Source: Chitinophaga sp. CF118 (lineage in GTDB: Bacteria; Bacteroidota; Bacteroidia; Chitinophagales; Chitinophagaceae). From it: a stretch of DNA of 64,000 nt. Under the pieces are notes generated by a model. It was not told where the DNA came from. It ran no database searches and was given only the letters and a program-made list of their open reading frames with translations. The stretch is from contig NZ_FOMK01000001.1 of assembly GCF_900112615.1 (NCBI RefSeq), positions 1 to 64,000 on the forward strand, given 5' to 3'. Below are positions 1 to 8,356 of this stretch, piece by piece. The first letter of the stretch is position 1. Each line of letters begins with the position of its first letter. Made by a program: the position numbers and the translations under genes.

Positions 1-97
1 TCTTAAATTTACGGCTCATCTTCAAATCCTGCAGCCTTCTTCTGATCTCCAAGTTATTTTTAGCGAAACATCAGTCCCTTATTGGGTGACTAGAAGT

Positions 98-152
98 ATG
101 CTTCATTTATGCTTTATATATGCTTCACATATGCTTTATATATGCTTTATCT
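98..152. repeat. Five tandem 11-bp repeats (ATGCTTYAYWT)
   Basis: Five contiguous 11-bp units start at 98, 109, 120, 131 and 142, each ATGCTT followed by a variable YAYWT tail. The period is close to one helical turn, so a protein could contact every unit on one face. The rest of bases 1-430 shows no convincing gene. Function is unknown. Confidence 0.75.
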
Positions 153-431
153 CTCTGAATGTCTTAATGGCAGAGAGTTTCAGTGGGGTTTATTTTCTTG
201 AAATAGAGGGAAATTAGAGCTAAAGAGGATAAGAAAAAGTCTTTTATTTATCTTGATGATGGAAGTTGGTTCCTCATATTTTTATTATCTAAGTTTCGTA
301 ATTGAACGTGAATAATTGTGGGGAAATTTGGGAGAGGGGATTACTGACTGTATAATTAGATCACTGTTAATTATAATCGGGTATCGGATTTGTAAGCTTG
401 GTTTGTGTAAATGCTTGCTTTATATATTAGC

Positions 432-513
432 AAAGGAGATGCTAAAAACCCTGGAACAGAGTATTCAACTTAAAGTTTTTATTGCTTTTGGATTCATAAA
501 AGCATCTTTTCTT
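432..513 (+). promoter_or_regulatory. Conserved leader of array copy 1
   Basis: It contains one unit with GCTAAAAACCCT and AGAGTA, then an AAAGTTTTTATTGCTTTT block and the start-proximal arms GCTTTT/AAAAGC ending 8 nt before the ATG at 514. The outer GCT partner is degraded here (ATT instead of AGC). Confidence 0.7.
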
Positions 514-792
514 ATGGCAACTTCATGGTTTATATTTGTTTGCCCTGGCGTATCTCCTGCCCCCAATCATCATCCATGTAGCTACGTAACATTCATAGGA
601 GTCCCCCGCACTGTTACTGGAAGTCCAACAATTAATTTTATATTCGCAAGCACCCAAATCTTGACTTGTTCCCCTGGAGGAAGTGGAAGTGTAAGGCCGA
701 TTATTACTGCTGCTTTAAGTGCAGAAATTAATACCGCGGTGGCCACTTATAACTCTTCTAATAATGTATATGTGGCTCATGAATGTGCTTGA
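514..792 (+). CDS. Array small protein, copy 1 (unknown function)
   Basis: A 92-aa protein of the repeated family that fills this region. It begins MATSWFIFV and keeps the family landmarks: PGV near residue 11, a CSYVTF block, IFASTQI, RPIIT, and AEINTAVAT near the C-terminus. The ATG at 514 is chosen over an upstream in-frame GTG at 316, because it sits at the fixed distance from the conserved leader and matches the MA start of all paralogues. It has no signal peptide or membrane helix. It differs from the core members by a CSPGGSGS insertion and a VAHECA tail. Function is not recognised. Confidence 0.8.
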   Translation: MATSWFIFVCPGVSPAPNHHPCSYVTFIGVPRTVTGSPTINFIFASTQILTCSPGGSGSVRPIITAALSAEINTAVATYNSSNNVYVAHECA

Positions 793-1199
793 ATCTGAAA
801 AATGAACAACATGTTAATATTAATTGGATCCTGGCATGTTGATTCAGTGAGGTATATTGTATCAACATCTAAAGATAAAAACTTCCTAGGAACAAGCGAC
901 AATGCGGTACGCGTTCAAATATATGATTCTCCTTCTTGCATTAAAGAAGTTTGAAATTTGTTCGAATCAACATTTGGCTGACCGTAAGGAATAATTTAAA
1001 ACCTCCTTGCATATTAAGTATAATATAGTGGGATATTGTCCAAGGTGCTTACGCTGACATTGAAAGAAGATAAGCTTGTGATTCATACTACATATCCTAT
1101 AGTATCACCTTACGTTGGATACAAGTTATCCAAAGCGGAAATAGGAATGCAAGCCGATGAGGATCTGGAACCAAAAGCAAGTGGAATATGAAGCTAATC
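793..1199. other. Intergenic, contains a coding-like fragment
   Basis: No complete gene. A 48-codon plus-strand frame from a GTG at 1045 to the stop at 1191 has protein-like composition (VLTLTLKEDKLVIH at its start) and may be the tail of a decayed gene. I cannot assign it to a family. Confidence 0.35.
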
Positions 1200-1460
1200 C
1201 TATGGAATAACGTATACATTAGGGCTTGAAGTTTGATTTGTAGACGCAACAATAATTTCATAATTTAAAGCGGGTGTAATAACCGGCCTTATAGATCCGG
1301 ATATGACTTGTTGACTAGCAAAGATGAAGCTTATATAGGGACCACCTGTAGTATAGCCCGGGGTACCAGAAAATTTCACGTAATTAATTGGATTAAGTGC
1401 TGAATAAGGAGGTATAATTCCTACAAATTTAAACCATGAAGTTGGAATTGTGCATGCCAT
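1200..1460 (-). CDS. Array small protein, copy 2 (unknown function)
   Basis: An 86-aa paralogue on the minus strand, so the array is not all in one orientation. It starts MACTIPTSWFKFVG and keeps NPINYVKFSG, TTGGP, IFASQQV and RPVITPAL; it ends SSPNVYVIP. The AEINTA block has diverged to YEIIVAS. The leader is recognisable on the minus strand at 1461-1536 but decayed. No export signal. Function unknown. Confidence 0.75.
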   Translation of the reverse strand: MACTIPTSWFKFVGIIPPYSALNPINYVKFSGTPGYTTGGPYISFIFASQQVISGSIRPVITPALNYEIIVASTNQTSSPNVYVIP

Positions 1461-1536
1461 AATATCAGATGTTTTTTTAATTAAAAAGTAATAAAGATTT
1501 AGCTGAATGACTACTATGAATAAGATTTTGGGTCTA
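1461..1536 (-). promoter_or_regulatory. Leader of array copy 2, degenerate
   Basis: Read on the minus strand it holds CCCAAAATCTTATTC, ATTCAGCTAAA and a TTACTTTTT/AAAAAAAC pair before the ATG at 1460. The order of blocks is that of the other leaders, with more substitutions. Confidence 0.55.
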
Positions 1537-1635
1537 CTCTTTGATCCGAAAATGAAACCGATTACCTTTTATATGATGCTTCATTCTTGCATATTGCTAT
1601 CCTTCTTTCAACTCTAAATTATCCGCAAATTGCCG

Positions 1636-1896
1636 TTATTCTAAATACAAATAGACTCGGAGAGTAGAAATATTTGAATTTATTGCATTTAGTATCTCAT
1701 TTGATAAAGCTGAGTCAATAGTAGGTCTTATTACACTAGCTATGATTTGAGGACTCGCATATATATATTGGGGGGTATTACCATTAGGAGTTATGCTTGG
1801 TACGCCTCCAAATTGGGTATAGCTTAATGGATTAGTAAAAGCGGAGGGCCAAGAACCTACACCTGGAAAATTGAATAAAAACCATGAACATGCCAT
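1636..1896 (-). CDS. Array small protein, copy 3 (unknown function)
   Basis: An 86-aa minus-strand paralogue, tandem with copy 2. It begins MACSWFLFNFPGV and keeps NPLSYTQFGGVP, YIYASPQI, RPTIDSALSNEI; its C-terminus (LRVYLYLE) departs from the usual NVYVKP. A good leader precedes it. Among the intact genes it is one of the most diverged. Function unknown. Confidence 0.75.
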   Translation of the reverse strand: MACSWFLFNFPGVGSWPSAFTNPLSYTQFGGVPSITPNGNTPQYIYASPQIIASVIRPTIDSALSNEILNAINSNISTLRVYLYLE

Positions 1897-1980
1897 AATA
1901 TAAGGAGCTTTTTATAAATCAAAAAGCGATAAAAATTAATTGAACGCCTACTCTGTTCAAGATTTTCGGCTTCCTCTTTT
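1897..1980 (-). promoter_or_regulatory. Conserved leader of array copy 3
   Basis: On the minus strand a unit begins GCCGAAAATCTTGAAC and closes AGAGTAGGC, so GCC can pair with GGC. The CGCTTTTT/AAAAAGC hairpin then sits just upstream of the ATG at 1896. Confidence 0.7.
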
Positions 1981-3478
1981 AATGTTACCTAAAATTCTAT
2001 TACGCATTTGTAATTATATTAGAAGAGTATACATACTTATTCAATACTGTTTGTATTACTTTGCATATTGTATCGCAAATAACAGATCTCTGCAAGTCGT
2101 CCATTATTTTTATGTAAGCGTAACTATAATGTAGATTCTAACCAATGTTAAAATGGGTAAGGCCCTTTAAATATCATGTAATTCAATGAATCATAAGCTG
2201 AATCGATGCCAATATCTGAAGCTGTAAATTCAAATCAGACACATGGGCGAGTACATGGACCTCCTTGTATAAATTTCAACACAATTATTTATATCTGATT
2301 ATGGGTTGCCGCTAATAAAATTATGAGATTCATTTTATATTTCATTCGGAAGATATCAATTAAACACAAATCTGAATTTTTATACTCCCGGTATTTATGA
2401 ACTATTATTAACAGGATCAGGGTGATATTAATCCCTTGAATTATGCTGAATGATTCTCATGGCATAATGAATTAGGTGGGGTATCTGCAAATTAAACATC
2501 TGCCTAAAATTTCGTTAAAATTTCTGTTTACAATGATGAAACTTCTTCATTTTATTCTTGGATTGATCGTAGATAAAAAATACCATTGATAGATACATGG
2601 ACATAATCATAATGAAATTCTATTTCGCTTTTTATTTAATTATTCAGAGATATTCATAGCGTTATGTAAAGCCTTTAATTGACAATGGTTTTTGTGAGAA
2701 TGGAGGAGTTTATTATTACTTTCATTGTCAGTCTGTGAAATTATGTAAAGAACGTTTCCGGATCAAGCAGGCCCAGATCGAAGGCTATCAATGCATAAGT
2801 TGTCGAAGAACTTAAAAGATCATCAAAAACCCAAAGGGTAAGTATAAATATGGGTCTGTTATTGTTAACGATCTATATTCCTTTACAGAAAATGGCTGCT
2901 ATAGGGATGTATTAACTACCCTTTAAAGCTAATTATCGTTTTCACAAAGAGATTCCGATAAATGCCCGGTCTTTCTTAAAGGAGAAATGAGGTTGGTTTA
3001 TCATAATTTTATTATTGCATGTTCATTATTGAATACAAAGAATAGTCAGGAAATTTATATCAGGAATAGAACGTCAAAATACTATCGTAATGGGACTTTC
3101 GCAGACAAAAAATACTAGTCAATTTTCGAAGTATAACCACAACAATACTATAAGTCACATACAATGGGGGGAAATAAAACTAAGTTGAAAAAATTTTAAA
3201 CATACAAATGACTTGAGCCTCAGTTTAGCTAGCCTGTATAATGTTTCTCACAAAGCTATTCAGCAACAAAATGTATCAATCATAGGGTCGTTCTAAAAGG
3301 AAGGAAAATTGATCTCTTCTTTCAAACCTGAATTTAGTCTATTTGTTCGTACGAAAACTCACTTCTTAACTCACAAAGGATAACTCAATAGATTAGAGTC
3401 ATATTCGCTTAGATATTTCCGATTGTTGAATTGATACTATAAAAAATTTTCGATTCGTTAAAATCAACAATGGAGAGA
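1981..3478. other. Long AT-rich intergenic region with decayed sequence
   Basis: No intact gene. Around 2700-2820 one plus-strand frame has a zinc-ribbon-like pattern (HCQSVKLC ... YQCISCRR) resembling the N-terminus of some insertion-sequence transposases, but it is broken by stops. From about 2861 the sequence is a block that recurs at 5113-5850. A shorter piece, about 2785-2850, recurs near 4275-4340. I read this as remains of an old mobile or duplicated gene. Confidence 0.4.
2372..2500 (+). pseudogene. Possible decayed array copy
   Basis: The conceptual translation gives NFYTPGIYE and, after a stop, INPLNYAEWFSWHNELGG. This matches the order FxFxTPGI and INPLSYVQFSG of the intact paralogues. 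Stops and frame changes interrupt it. The similarity is short, so the call is tentative. Confidence 0.4.
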
Positions 3479-3589
3479 ACTGAAAATCCCCAAGAGAGTA
3501 AGTACGGGGGATGCCGAAAACCCTAAAATAGAGTAGGCATTCAAACTAAAGTTTTTATTGCTTTTTGATTCATAAAAGCATTTAATATT
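2861..3589 (+). repeat. Duplicated block A, upstream of array copy 4
   Basis: This stretch aligns along its length with 5113-5850. Shared landmarks are CATAATTTT, TCATTATTGAATACAAA, GTCAGGAAATTTA, ATAATGTTTCTCA and AAGCTATTCAGCAACAAAATG, then the leader and array gene. The unit duplicated is therefore spacer plus leader plus gene, not the gene alone. Substitutions are frequent, so the event is old. Confidence 0.7.
3479..3589 (+). promoter_or_regulatory. Tandem-unit leader of array copy 4
   Basis: Two units are present. The first opens ACT (3479-3481) and closes AGT (3501-3503); the second opens GCC (3513-3515) and closes GGC (3536-3538). Both pairs are complementary although the bases differ, which is compensatory change. 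The TTGCTTTTT/AAAAGCA hairpin follows and the ATG is at 3590. Confidence 0.75.
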
Positions 3590-3865
3590 ATGCCTTGTTC
3601 ATGTTCAGGCTCATGCCCATGTTTATGGTTTAAATTTGTACCTCCAGGGGTTGCTCCTAATCCCACTATCAACCCACTTAGTTACGTACAGTTTTTGGGG
3701 GTTCCTCCTTTCACGACTGGCGGTAGCGGATCTCTAGCTTATATCTATACTTGCTCTCAAATAACGGGAGCTGGAATAAAACCAGTTATTGATGCTACTT
3801 TAACAACCACAATTAATACTGCAATACTTACTGTTACGTCCGCGTGTAATGTATATATAGTTTAA
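3590..3865 (+). CDS. Array small protein, copy 4, Cys-rich N-terminus
   Basis: A 91-aa paralogue. After the start it has a CSCSGSCPC cluster before the family motif LWFKFVPPGVAPNP, then NPLSYVQFLGVPPFTTGG. It lacks the usual RPI, reading KPVIDATL, and ends NVYIV. The N-terminal cysteine cluster recurs in a different form in copy 6, so it may be a subfamily trait such as metal binding or crosslinking. That is inference. No signal peptide. Confidence 0.8.
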   Translation: MPCSCSGSCPCLWFKFVPPGVAPNPTINPLSYVQFLGVPPFTTGGSGSLAYIYTCSQITGAGIKPVIDATLTTTINTAILTVTSACNVYIV

Positions 3866-4549
3866 TAAAGGTTTGATAACATAGTTTGAAACAATTCTAT
3901 TGGGCTGAGATATTAATAACCAAAAACGTGTGAAAAGTGTTAGGGGTGGGTACTCCGACATTGTCTAATGTGCCTTCTCTGATTGATCCCACGTAGGGTA
4001 TTTAGATGTATTTTACTCATATTCTGATGACGAATCCAATTTCTCCAATCTTCACTACGACAATTGGACTATTCTGTTTCGTCATCTTTTGAACTTTCAT
4101 GCACAACAAACTTTCAACCACGTTACATACATATGACTGATTCGGCCTAATATTAAAAGCATAAAAGATGGTTTTCAAACAAAACAATTAGCCAATTCTA
4201 ATTAGCAATAGCAGGTATTATTTTAATGGAATGAGAGCAACAATAATGTATAAAAATAAAAAAAATCAAGATACATTCTCCATCTAAGTTGTCAAGGAAG
4301 CTAAAAAGCTCATCAAAAACCAAAAAATAAGTATAAAATAAAGTTTTTACTACTTGTATACTGCGAGCAAATATACGATTTATGCTAGTTTGAAAATTAA
4401 TGCTAATATCCTACTGTCTATACATGTTATTTTAAACAGTTTTCTAATGATGATACAATAACGAATGAATTGTCTATTCCTAAGATGCCTTGGAAGAAAC
4501 ACATGAACAATATAGATCTACAAAACAGGTTTCTAGTCAAAAAGAGGAA
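3866..4549. other. Intergenic, no gene seen
   Basis: About 680 bases with frequent stops in all frames. A stretch near 4275-4340 (AAGTTGTCAAGGAAGCTAAA and CTCATCAAAAACC) repeats sequence found near 2785-2850. Otherwise I see nothing supportable. Confidence 0.5.
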
Positions 4550-4660
4550 GCCGAAAATCTTGAATAGAATAGGCACGGGGAAAACTGAAAACCCGTTAAC
4601 AGAGTAAGTATTAAAACTAAAGTTTTTGATACTTTTTGATCAATAAAAGTATTTGTTATT
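4550..4660 (+). promoter_or_regulatory. Tandem-unit leader of array copy 5, covarying hairpin
   Basis: Unit 1 opens GCC (4550-4552) and closes GGC (4572-4574). Unit 2 opens ACT (4584-4586) and closes AGT (4607-4609). This is the reverse of the order in copy 4. The start-proximal hairpin is TACTTTTT/AAAAGTA (about 4630-4651) instead of TGCTTTTT/AAAAGCA, so both arms changed together. Confidence 0.75.
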
Positions 4661-4912
4661 ATGGCAGATTCATATTGGAGATTTGTAACTCCAGGTGTTT
4701 TCCCTACACCTGTTCTTAATCCGAATAGTTACGTACAGTTCTCTGGTGCTCCTCCCTTTACTACAGGTGGTCCCAATATGGCTTATATATGGGCAAGCGT
4801 ACAAATTTTAGGTTTTATAACAAGACCTATCATTGGTCCCGCACTAACTGCTGAAATAGCTAATGCGGTTATTAACCAGGTCTCAACACCAAATGCATAC
4901 GTAAAGCCTTAA
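4661..4912 (+). CDS. Array small protein, copy 5 (unknown function)
   Basis: An 83-aa core-type member: MADSYWRFVTPGVFPTP, NPNSYVQFSGAPPFTTGG, PNMAYIWASVQI, RPIIGPALTAEI and a YVKP end. It has its own leader and a near-perfect terminator hairpin 50 nt downstream, so it is a monocistronic unit. No transmembrane segment or signal peptide is visible; the protein is probably cytoplasmic or leaves by an unconventional route. Function unknown. Confidence 0.85.
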   Translation: MADSYWRFVTPGVFPTPVLNPNSYVQFSGAPPFTTGGPNMAYIWASVQILGFITRPIIGPALTAEIANAVINQVSTPNAYVKP

Positions 4913-4965
4913 TCCAAGAAATACGACATGATTTGAAACTATAATTTTAACCAATGACAATTACG

Positions 4966-5007
4966 ATAAAATGAGAGAGGTGCACATTTGCACCTCTCTC
5001 ATTTTAT
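4966..5007 (+). terminator. Terminator after array copy 5
   Basis: A perfect 19-bp stem (arms beginning ATAAAATGAGAGAGG and ending CCTCTCTCATTTTAT) around a 4-nt loop, with A/T-rich flanks on both sides, so it may work in both directions. Confidence 0.85.
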
Positions 5008-5029
5008 AAATAAAAAAAAGTTAAGGGAA

Positions 5030-5130
5030 GTGAACATATACGCTAAATTTTTATTGCTTTCGATTCACAAAAGCGTCTTGCATAATAGTTAATTCAAATT
5101 TTATATTTTCAACTCTGTAGTTAACAATCC
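5030..5130 (+). pseudogene. Decayed array leader and 5' end
   Basis: CTAAATTTTTATTGCTTTCG and CACAAAAGCG match the start-proximal leader. They are followed by a frame VNSNFIFSTL that resembles the first residues of the family, but the start is ATA and a stop follows at once. Just downstream the sequence passes into duplicated block B. Confidence 0.5.
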
Positions 5131-5850
5131 CTCCTATACAGGAAAAGGGCGATAATGGGTATCGCCATATGCAAAATTGCATTATAGCTTTAACAAAAGA
5201 AATTCAGTCAGACCAGGGCATTTCTTAAAGAAGAAATAAGATTTGTTTCTCATAATTTTTTTATTTCAGATTCATTATTGAATACAAAAAAAAGTCAGGA
5301 AATTTACATCAGAAAGAGAAAGCCTTAAATACCATCACAACTGGGATTAGGCTCGTAGGACAAACAATACCAGTCAATTTTGGAAGTATAAGAACAACAA
5401 TACTACAGGTCAACATACAATGGGAGGAAATAATACTATGTTGAAGAAATTCTAATAGATACAAAATGACTCGAGACCCAGTATAGCTAGCTCGTATAAT
5501 GTTTCTCATAAAGCTATTCAGCAACAAAATGCATCAATCATAGATGTGCCCTCAAAGGAAGAAAAATTGATTTTCCCTTTCAAAACCGTATTTAGTCGAT
5601 CAATTCGCACGGAAATCTACTTCTTAACACACCAAGGATAAGCTCAATAGTTTGGAGTTACCGTTCCTTAGATATTCCCGATTGCTAAATTGGGCAGTAT
5701 AAGACTTTTGCTGTACGTTAAAATAAACAGCCGAGAGAGCTGAAACTTAGTAATAGAGTACACTAAGGGAGATGCTGAAAACCCTAGAATAGAGTAAGCA
5801 TTCATCTTAAAGTTTTTATTGCTTTTTGATTTATAAAAGCAGATTATGCT
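5113..5850 (+). repeat. Duplicated block B, upstream of array copy 6
   Basis: The partner of 2861-3589. It includes the second form of the spacer with CATAATTTTTTTATTTC, TTATTGAATACAAAA and AAGCTATTCAGCAACAAAATG. A more diverged third copy of part of it is visible at about 7260-7440 (CTCATAATTTTTCAACATC, ATTATCAGGAAATTTACTA). Whatever frame it once encoded is broken; the identity of the ancestral gene is not clear. Confidence 0.7.
5739..5850 (+). promoter_or_regulatory. Leader of array copy 6
   Basis: The downstream unit opens GCT (5774-5776) and closes AGC (5797-5799). An upstream unit beginning GCTGAAACTTAG is degraded. The TTGCTTTTT/AAAAGCA hairpin precedes the ATG at 5851. Confidence 0.7.
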
Positions 5851-6129
5851 ATGGCTAATTGCCCTTGCCCCTGCTGTGGTCCTAGTGGATGGTTCAAATT
5901 CAATACTCCAGGTATTCCTCCAATTCCAGCATGTAATCCATTGAGTTATACATTTGTACCGGGGATACCGCCTTTCTCTCCAGTTGGGCCAAAGATCCAG
6001 TATATCTACGCATGCATACAAATAATTAATAGCGTACAAAGACCTGTTATTTGCTCAACTTTATGCACGGAAATCCAGACAGCATTGGCTACTTTAGTAT
6101 CCTCTCCTAATGTAATTATGGGGCTTTAA
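5851..6129 (+). CDS. Array small protein, copy 6, Cys-rich
   Basis: A 92-aa paralogue that opens MANCPCPCCGPSGWFKF, giving four cysteines in six residues, and carries further cysteines where other copies have neutral residues (YACIQI, VICSTLCTEI). Family motifs TPGIPPIP, NPLSYTF and SSPNV are kept; it ends IMGL. The cysteine spacing suggests metal binding or modification, by inference only. A decayed copy follows only three bases after its stop. Confidence 0.8.
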   Translation: MANCPCPCCGPSGWFKFNTPGIPPIPACNPLSYTFVPGIPPFSPVGPKIQYIYACIQIINSVQRPVICSTLCTEIQTALATLVSSPNVIMGL

Positions 6130-6132
6130 TAA

Positions 6133-6411
6133 GGAGATTCATATTTTAAATTTAATCCTCCAGGTATAGGAACACCACCTTCAAATTTATTCAACCCTCT
6201 TAGTTTTACACAATTTTCAGGTACACCAACTTACACTACAGGAGGGCCAAACCTGGCTTATATTTTCGCAAGCGTCTAAATAATAATAATAATAATGGGT
6301 ACTCCTCCAGTTGGTGCTCCCAAACCGATAATGACCTCCGCCTTGGTAAGTGCAATTAATACCGCAGTATCTACATTAACGTCCTCTGCTGATGTATATG
6401 TAAAGTCTTAA
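6133..6411 (+). pseudogene. Array copy 7, broken
   Basis: The frame starts without an ATG (GDSYFKFNPPGIG) and runs NPLSFTQFSG, TTGGPNLAYIFASV, then hits TAA where the paralogues have CAA for Gln. It continues in the same frame past an ATA repeat to SALVSAINTAVSTL and DVYVKS, stop. It has no leader of its own, lying directly behind copy 6. A deletion probably joined the two. Confidence 0.85.
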
Positions 6412-6456
6412 AATTGTGATTAAATCATGTGATTTAGAATTGCGGTTTGTAGTTAT

Positions 6457-6599
6457 GGTCCATGCGTATGTGCAATTTGTGCGAACGTACAAATTATAGG
6501 AGGTATGTCAAGACCGATTATAACAGGGACGTTGTGCACTGAAACCAAGTTGCGACAAGTACTCAGTCTCCAACTAAAAATGTGCTTGGAATGTCTTAA
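6457..6599 (+). pseudogene. Array copy 8, 3' fragment with frameshift
   Basis: The frame from 6457 reads GPCVCAICANVQIIGGMSRP and IITGTLCTET, then must change frame to give ATSTQSPTKNV before the stop at 6597-6599. The N-terminal half and leader are absent. Confidence 0.75.
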
Positions 6600-6607
6600 T
6601 TTTTTGG

Positions 6608-6680
6608 TAATAATATTAACAGAATAAGTATTTAAACCAAAGTTTTTAATGCTTTTTGATTCATAAAAGTATTGTATATT
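6608..6680 (+). promoter_or_regulatory. Shortened leader of array copy 9
   Basis: It lacks the GAAAAYCC part of the unit but keeps AGAATAAGTATT, the AAAGTTTTTAATGCTTTTT block and AAAAGTATT before the ATG at 6681. Copy 9 thus shows how little of the upstream unit can remain next to an intact gene. Confidence 0.6.
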
Positions 6681-6932
6681 ATGGCAGTTTCATATTTTAA
6701 ATTTGCGACTCCGGGTATAGCTCCTAACCCTAATACGAACCCCCTTAGTTATGTGTTATATTCTGGGACTCCTATCTTTTGTACTGGTGGTCCACGCATT
6801 TGTGTAATCTGGGCGAGTGTTCAAATATTAAACGGTGTACCAAGACCGATTATGACCCCTGCGTTGATAGCTGAAATTAATACGGCTGTAGCAACTCAAG
6901 TTTCAACTGCAAATGTGTGGGTAAAGCCTTAA
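6681..6932 (+). CDS. Array small protein, copy 9 (unknown function)
   Basis: An 83-aa core member starting MAVSYFKFATPGIAPNP. The ATG at 6681 is chosen rather than one 9 nt upstream, because all paralogues begin MA at this position. It reads TGGPRICVIWASVQI, with a Cys where others have Met/Ala, then RPIMTPALIAEINTAVATQ and NVWVKP. It has its own terminator. Function unknown. Confidence 0.85.
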   Translation: MAVSYFKFATPGIAPNPNTNPLSYVLYSGTPIFCTGGPRICVIWASVQILNGVPRPIMTPALIAEINTAVATQVSTANVWVKP

Positions 6933-6975
6933 TATCAAGCTCACAACCTGAGCTTTAACTTGCAATACTGAGTCC

Positions 6976-7014
6976 AATATGAGAAAGGGGATACGCGATC
7001 CCCTTTCTCGTATT
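6976..7014 (+). terminator. Terminator after array copy 9
   Basis: A stem pairing AATATGAGAAAGGGGAT with ATCCCCTTTCTCGTATT around ACGCG, 45 nt after the stop of copy 9. Confidence 0.8.
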
Positions 7015-7165
7015 AATCATCTATAAGATAGGGAACTGAAAATATAGCAGGAACAAATGTACATATGAGATCTTGTTAAATGATGATATAAAAGAATAAG
7101 TATTAAAACTAAAGTCTCTTTGTTACTTTCTGATTCATAAAAATATTTTAAATCTATCTTAAATC

Positions 7166-7223
7166 ATGACAGATTGATATTTTACATTTTTGAATCCAGG
7201 CTCACCACCTAATCCTATTTTCC
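7166..7223 (+). pseudogene. Array copy 10, truncated
   Basis: A decayed leader at about 7085-7165 leads to ATG ACA GAT TGA: the fourth codon is a stop where the family has Ser/Tyr. The frame behind it gives YFTFLNPGSPPNP and then similarity ends, running into a diverged piece of the duplicated spacer. Confidence 0.7.
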
Positions 7224-7673
7224 ATCATTCCATTATCACTATTCAATCCTAAGACATAAAAATGTTCCTCATAATTTTTCAACATCAAAATCATAATTAA
7301 ATGAAAATAATTATCAGGAAATTTACTACAGATAAGAGAGAATAAAATTTGCGATGATGACAGTATGGTACTGAATTTTGGGAACAACAAACATTATCAA
7401 TATTGGTAATTATTTCGCAATAGCTATTATTCATACAGAAATAAAACTTAATTGATAAATTTAAAAAGTATTACATCTGAGGTAAACCACAGAAAGGAAT
7501 TCCACTATTCCACATATTAGAGATGCTGTTTAACCCACAAAAAACACGACTATTTCAAATAAAGAATTTATTACCTGATTCTACTGGATCACGGACAGTG
7601 AATAATGCGATATGTGCAATCCTGATATATCTCAAGTGGAATTGAAATAATATCTTATTCAGAAATGGAGAAC
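7224..7673. other. Intergenic, diverged spacer copy
   Basis: About 450 bases without a gene. Positions 7260-7440 weakly match the duplicated spacer blocks at 2861-3589 and 5113-5850. The remainder shows nothing I can support. Confidence 0.45.
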
Positions 7674-7784
7674 GCTGAAAATCCAAAAGAGAGTAAGCAA
7701 GGGGGAAGCTGAAAATCCTTGAATAGAGTAAGCATTCAGACTAAAGTTTTTATTGCTTTTTGATTTATAAAAGCATCTCATGTT
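7674..7784 (+). promoter_or_regulatory. Tandem-unit leader of array copy 11
   Basis: Two units, both opening GCT and closing AGC (7674/7696 and 7708/7731). They are separated by AAGGGGGAA, which recurs between units in copies 12 and 13. The TTGCTTTTT/AAAAGCA hairpin and the ATG at 7785 follow. Confidence 0.75.
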
Positions 7785-8033
7785 ATGGCATTCGGATGGT
7801 TTGTTTTCAATGGAAATAATTCTTGCGATGGTCCCACTGACCCAGCTAATTATTGTCTTATAAAGATAATGCCAGATTGTATTTGCGGAAATGAGATCTG
7901 TGCTATTTATGCAGAAATAAATATCGTTTGTTGTAAAATGAGACCCTGCATTACTTCACAACTGCAAACAGAAATTACAATAGCAAAGTTAACCGGAAAA
8001 CCTTCTTCCAATGTTTTGTTGAAGAATTGTTAA
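7785..8033 (+). CDS. Array small protein, copy 11, divergent and Cys-rich
   Basis: An 82-aa protein that shares leader, length and outline with the array but little else. It opens MAFGWFVFNGNNSC, then DPANYCLIKIMPDC, ICAIYAEINIVCC, MRPCITSQLQTEI and SSNVLLKNC. It has about nine cysteines, spread along the chain rather than clustered at the N-terminus. It looks like a separate branch that kept the same expression signals. No signal peptide. Function unknown. Confidence 0.75.
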   Translation: MAFGWFVFNGNNSCDGPTDPANYCLIKIMPDCICGNEICAIYAEINIVCCKMRPCITSQLQTEITIAKLTGKPSSNVLLKNC

Positions 8034-8247
8034 GATAGTATATAGTTTCCGAAATTATGAAGGGCTGATAATATTATTACTAAGATTATATTCTATCGTT
8101 CAAATCCCTATCTACCAAGTAGATCCTTAAAATATTCATTCGCGAACGAATCGTGCAAAATATGACTTACAAACAGCTGTTTTTGTTTGTTCCATCAATT
8201 AGGAGAAATTTTTTGTGCTGCAATACAAAGTAGACTCAAGGAGAAGA

Positions 8248-8356
8248 GCTGAAAATCCTGAAAAGAGTAGGCAAGGGGGAAGCCGAAAACCCTGAAGAGA
8301 GTAAGCATTAAACTAAAGTTTTTTGTGCTTTTTGATTCATAAAAGCATTATTTATC
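8248..8356 (+). promoter_or_regulatory. Tandem-unit leader of array copy 12
   Basis: Unit 1 opens GCT (8248) and closes GGC (8270); unit 2 opens GCC (8282) and closes AGC (8304). Each unit alone has a weak last pair, but GCT(1)-AGC(2) and GGC(1)-GCC(2) pair perfectly as a nested structure. The hairpin GTGCTTTTT/AAAAGCAT follows. Confidence 0.75.

Noticed and set aside
316..513. Upstream extension of array copy 1 to a GTG at 316
   Set aside because: The extension runs through the conserved leader, and all paralogues begin at the MA start that follows it.
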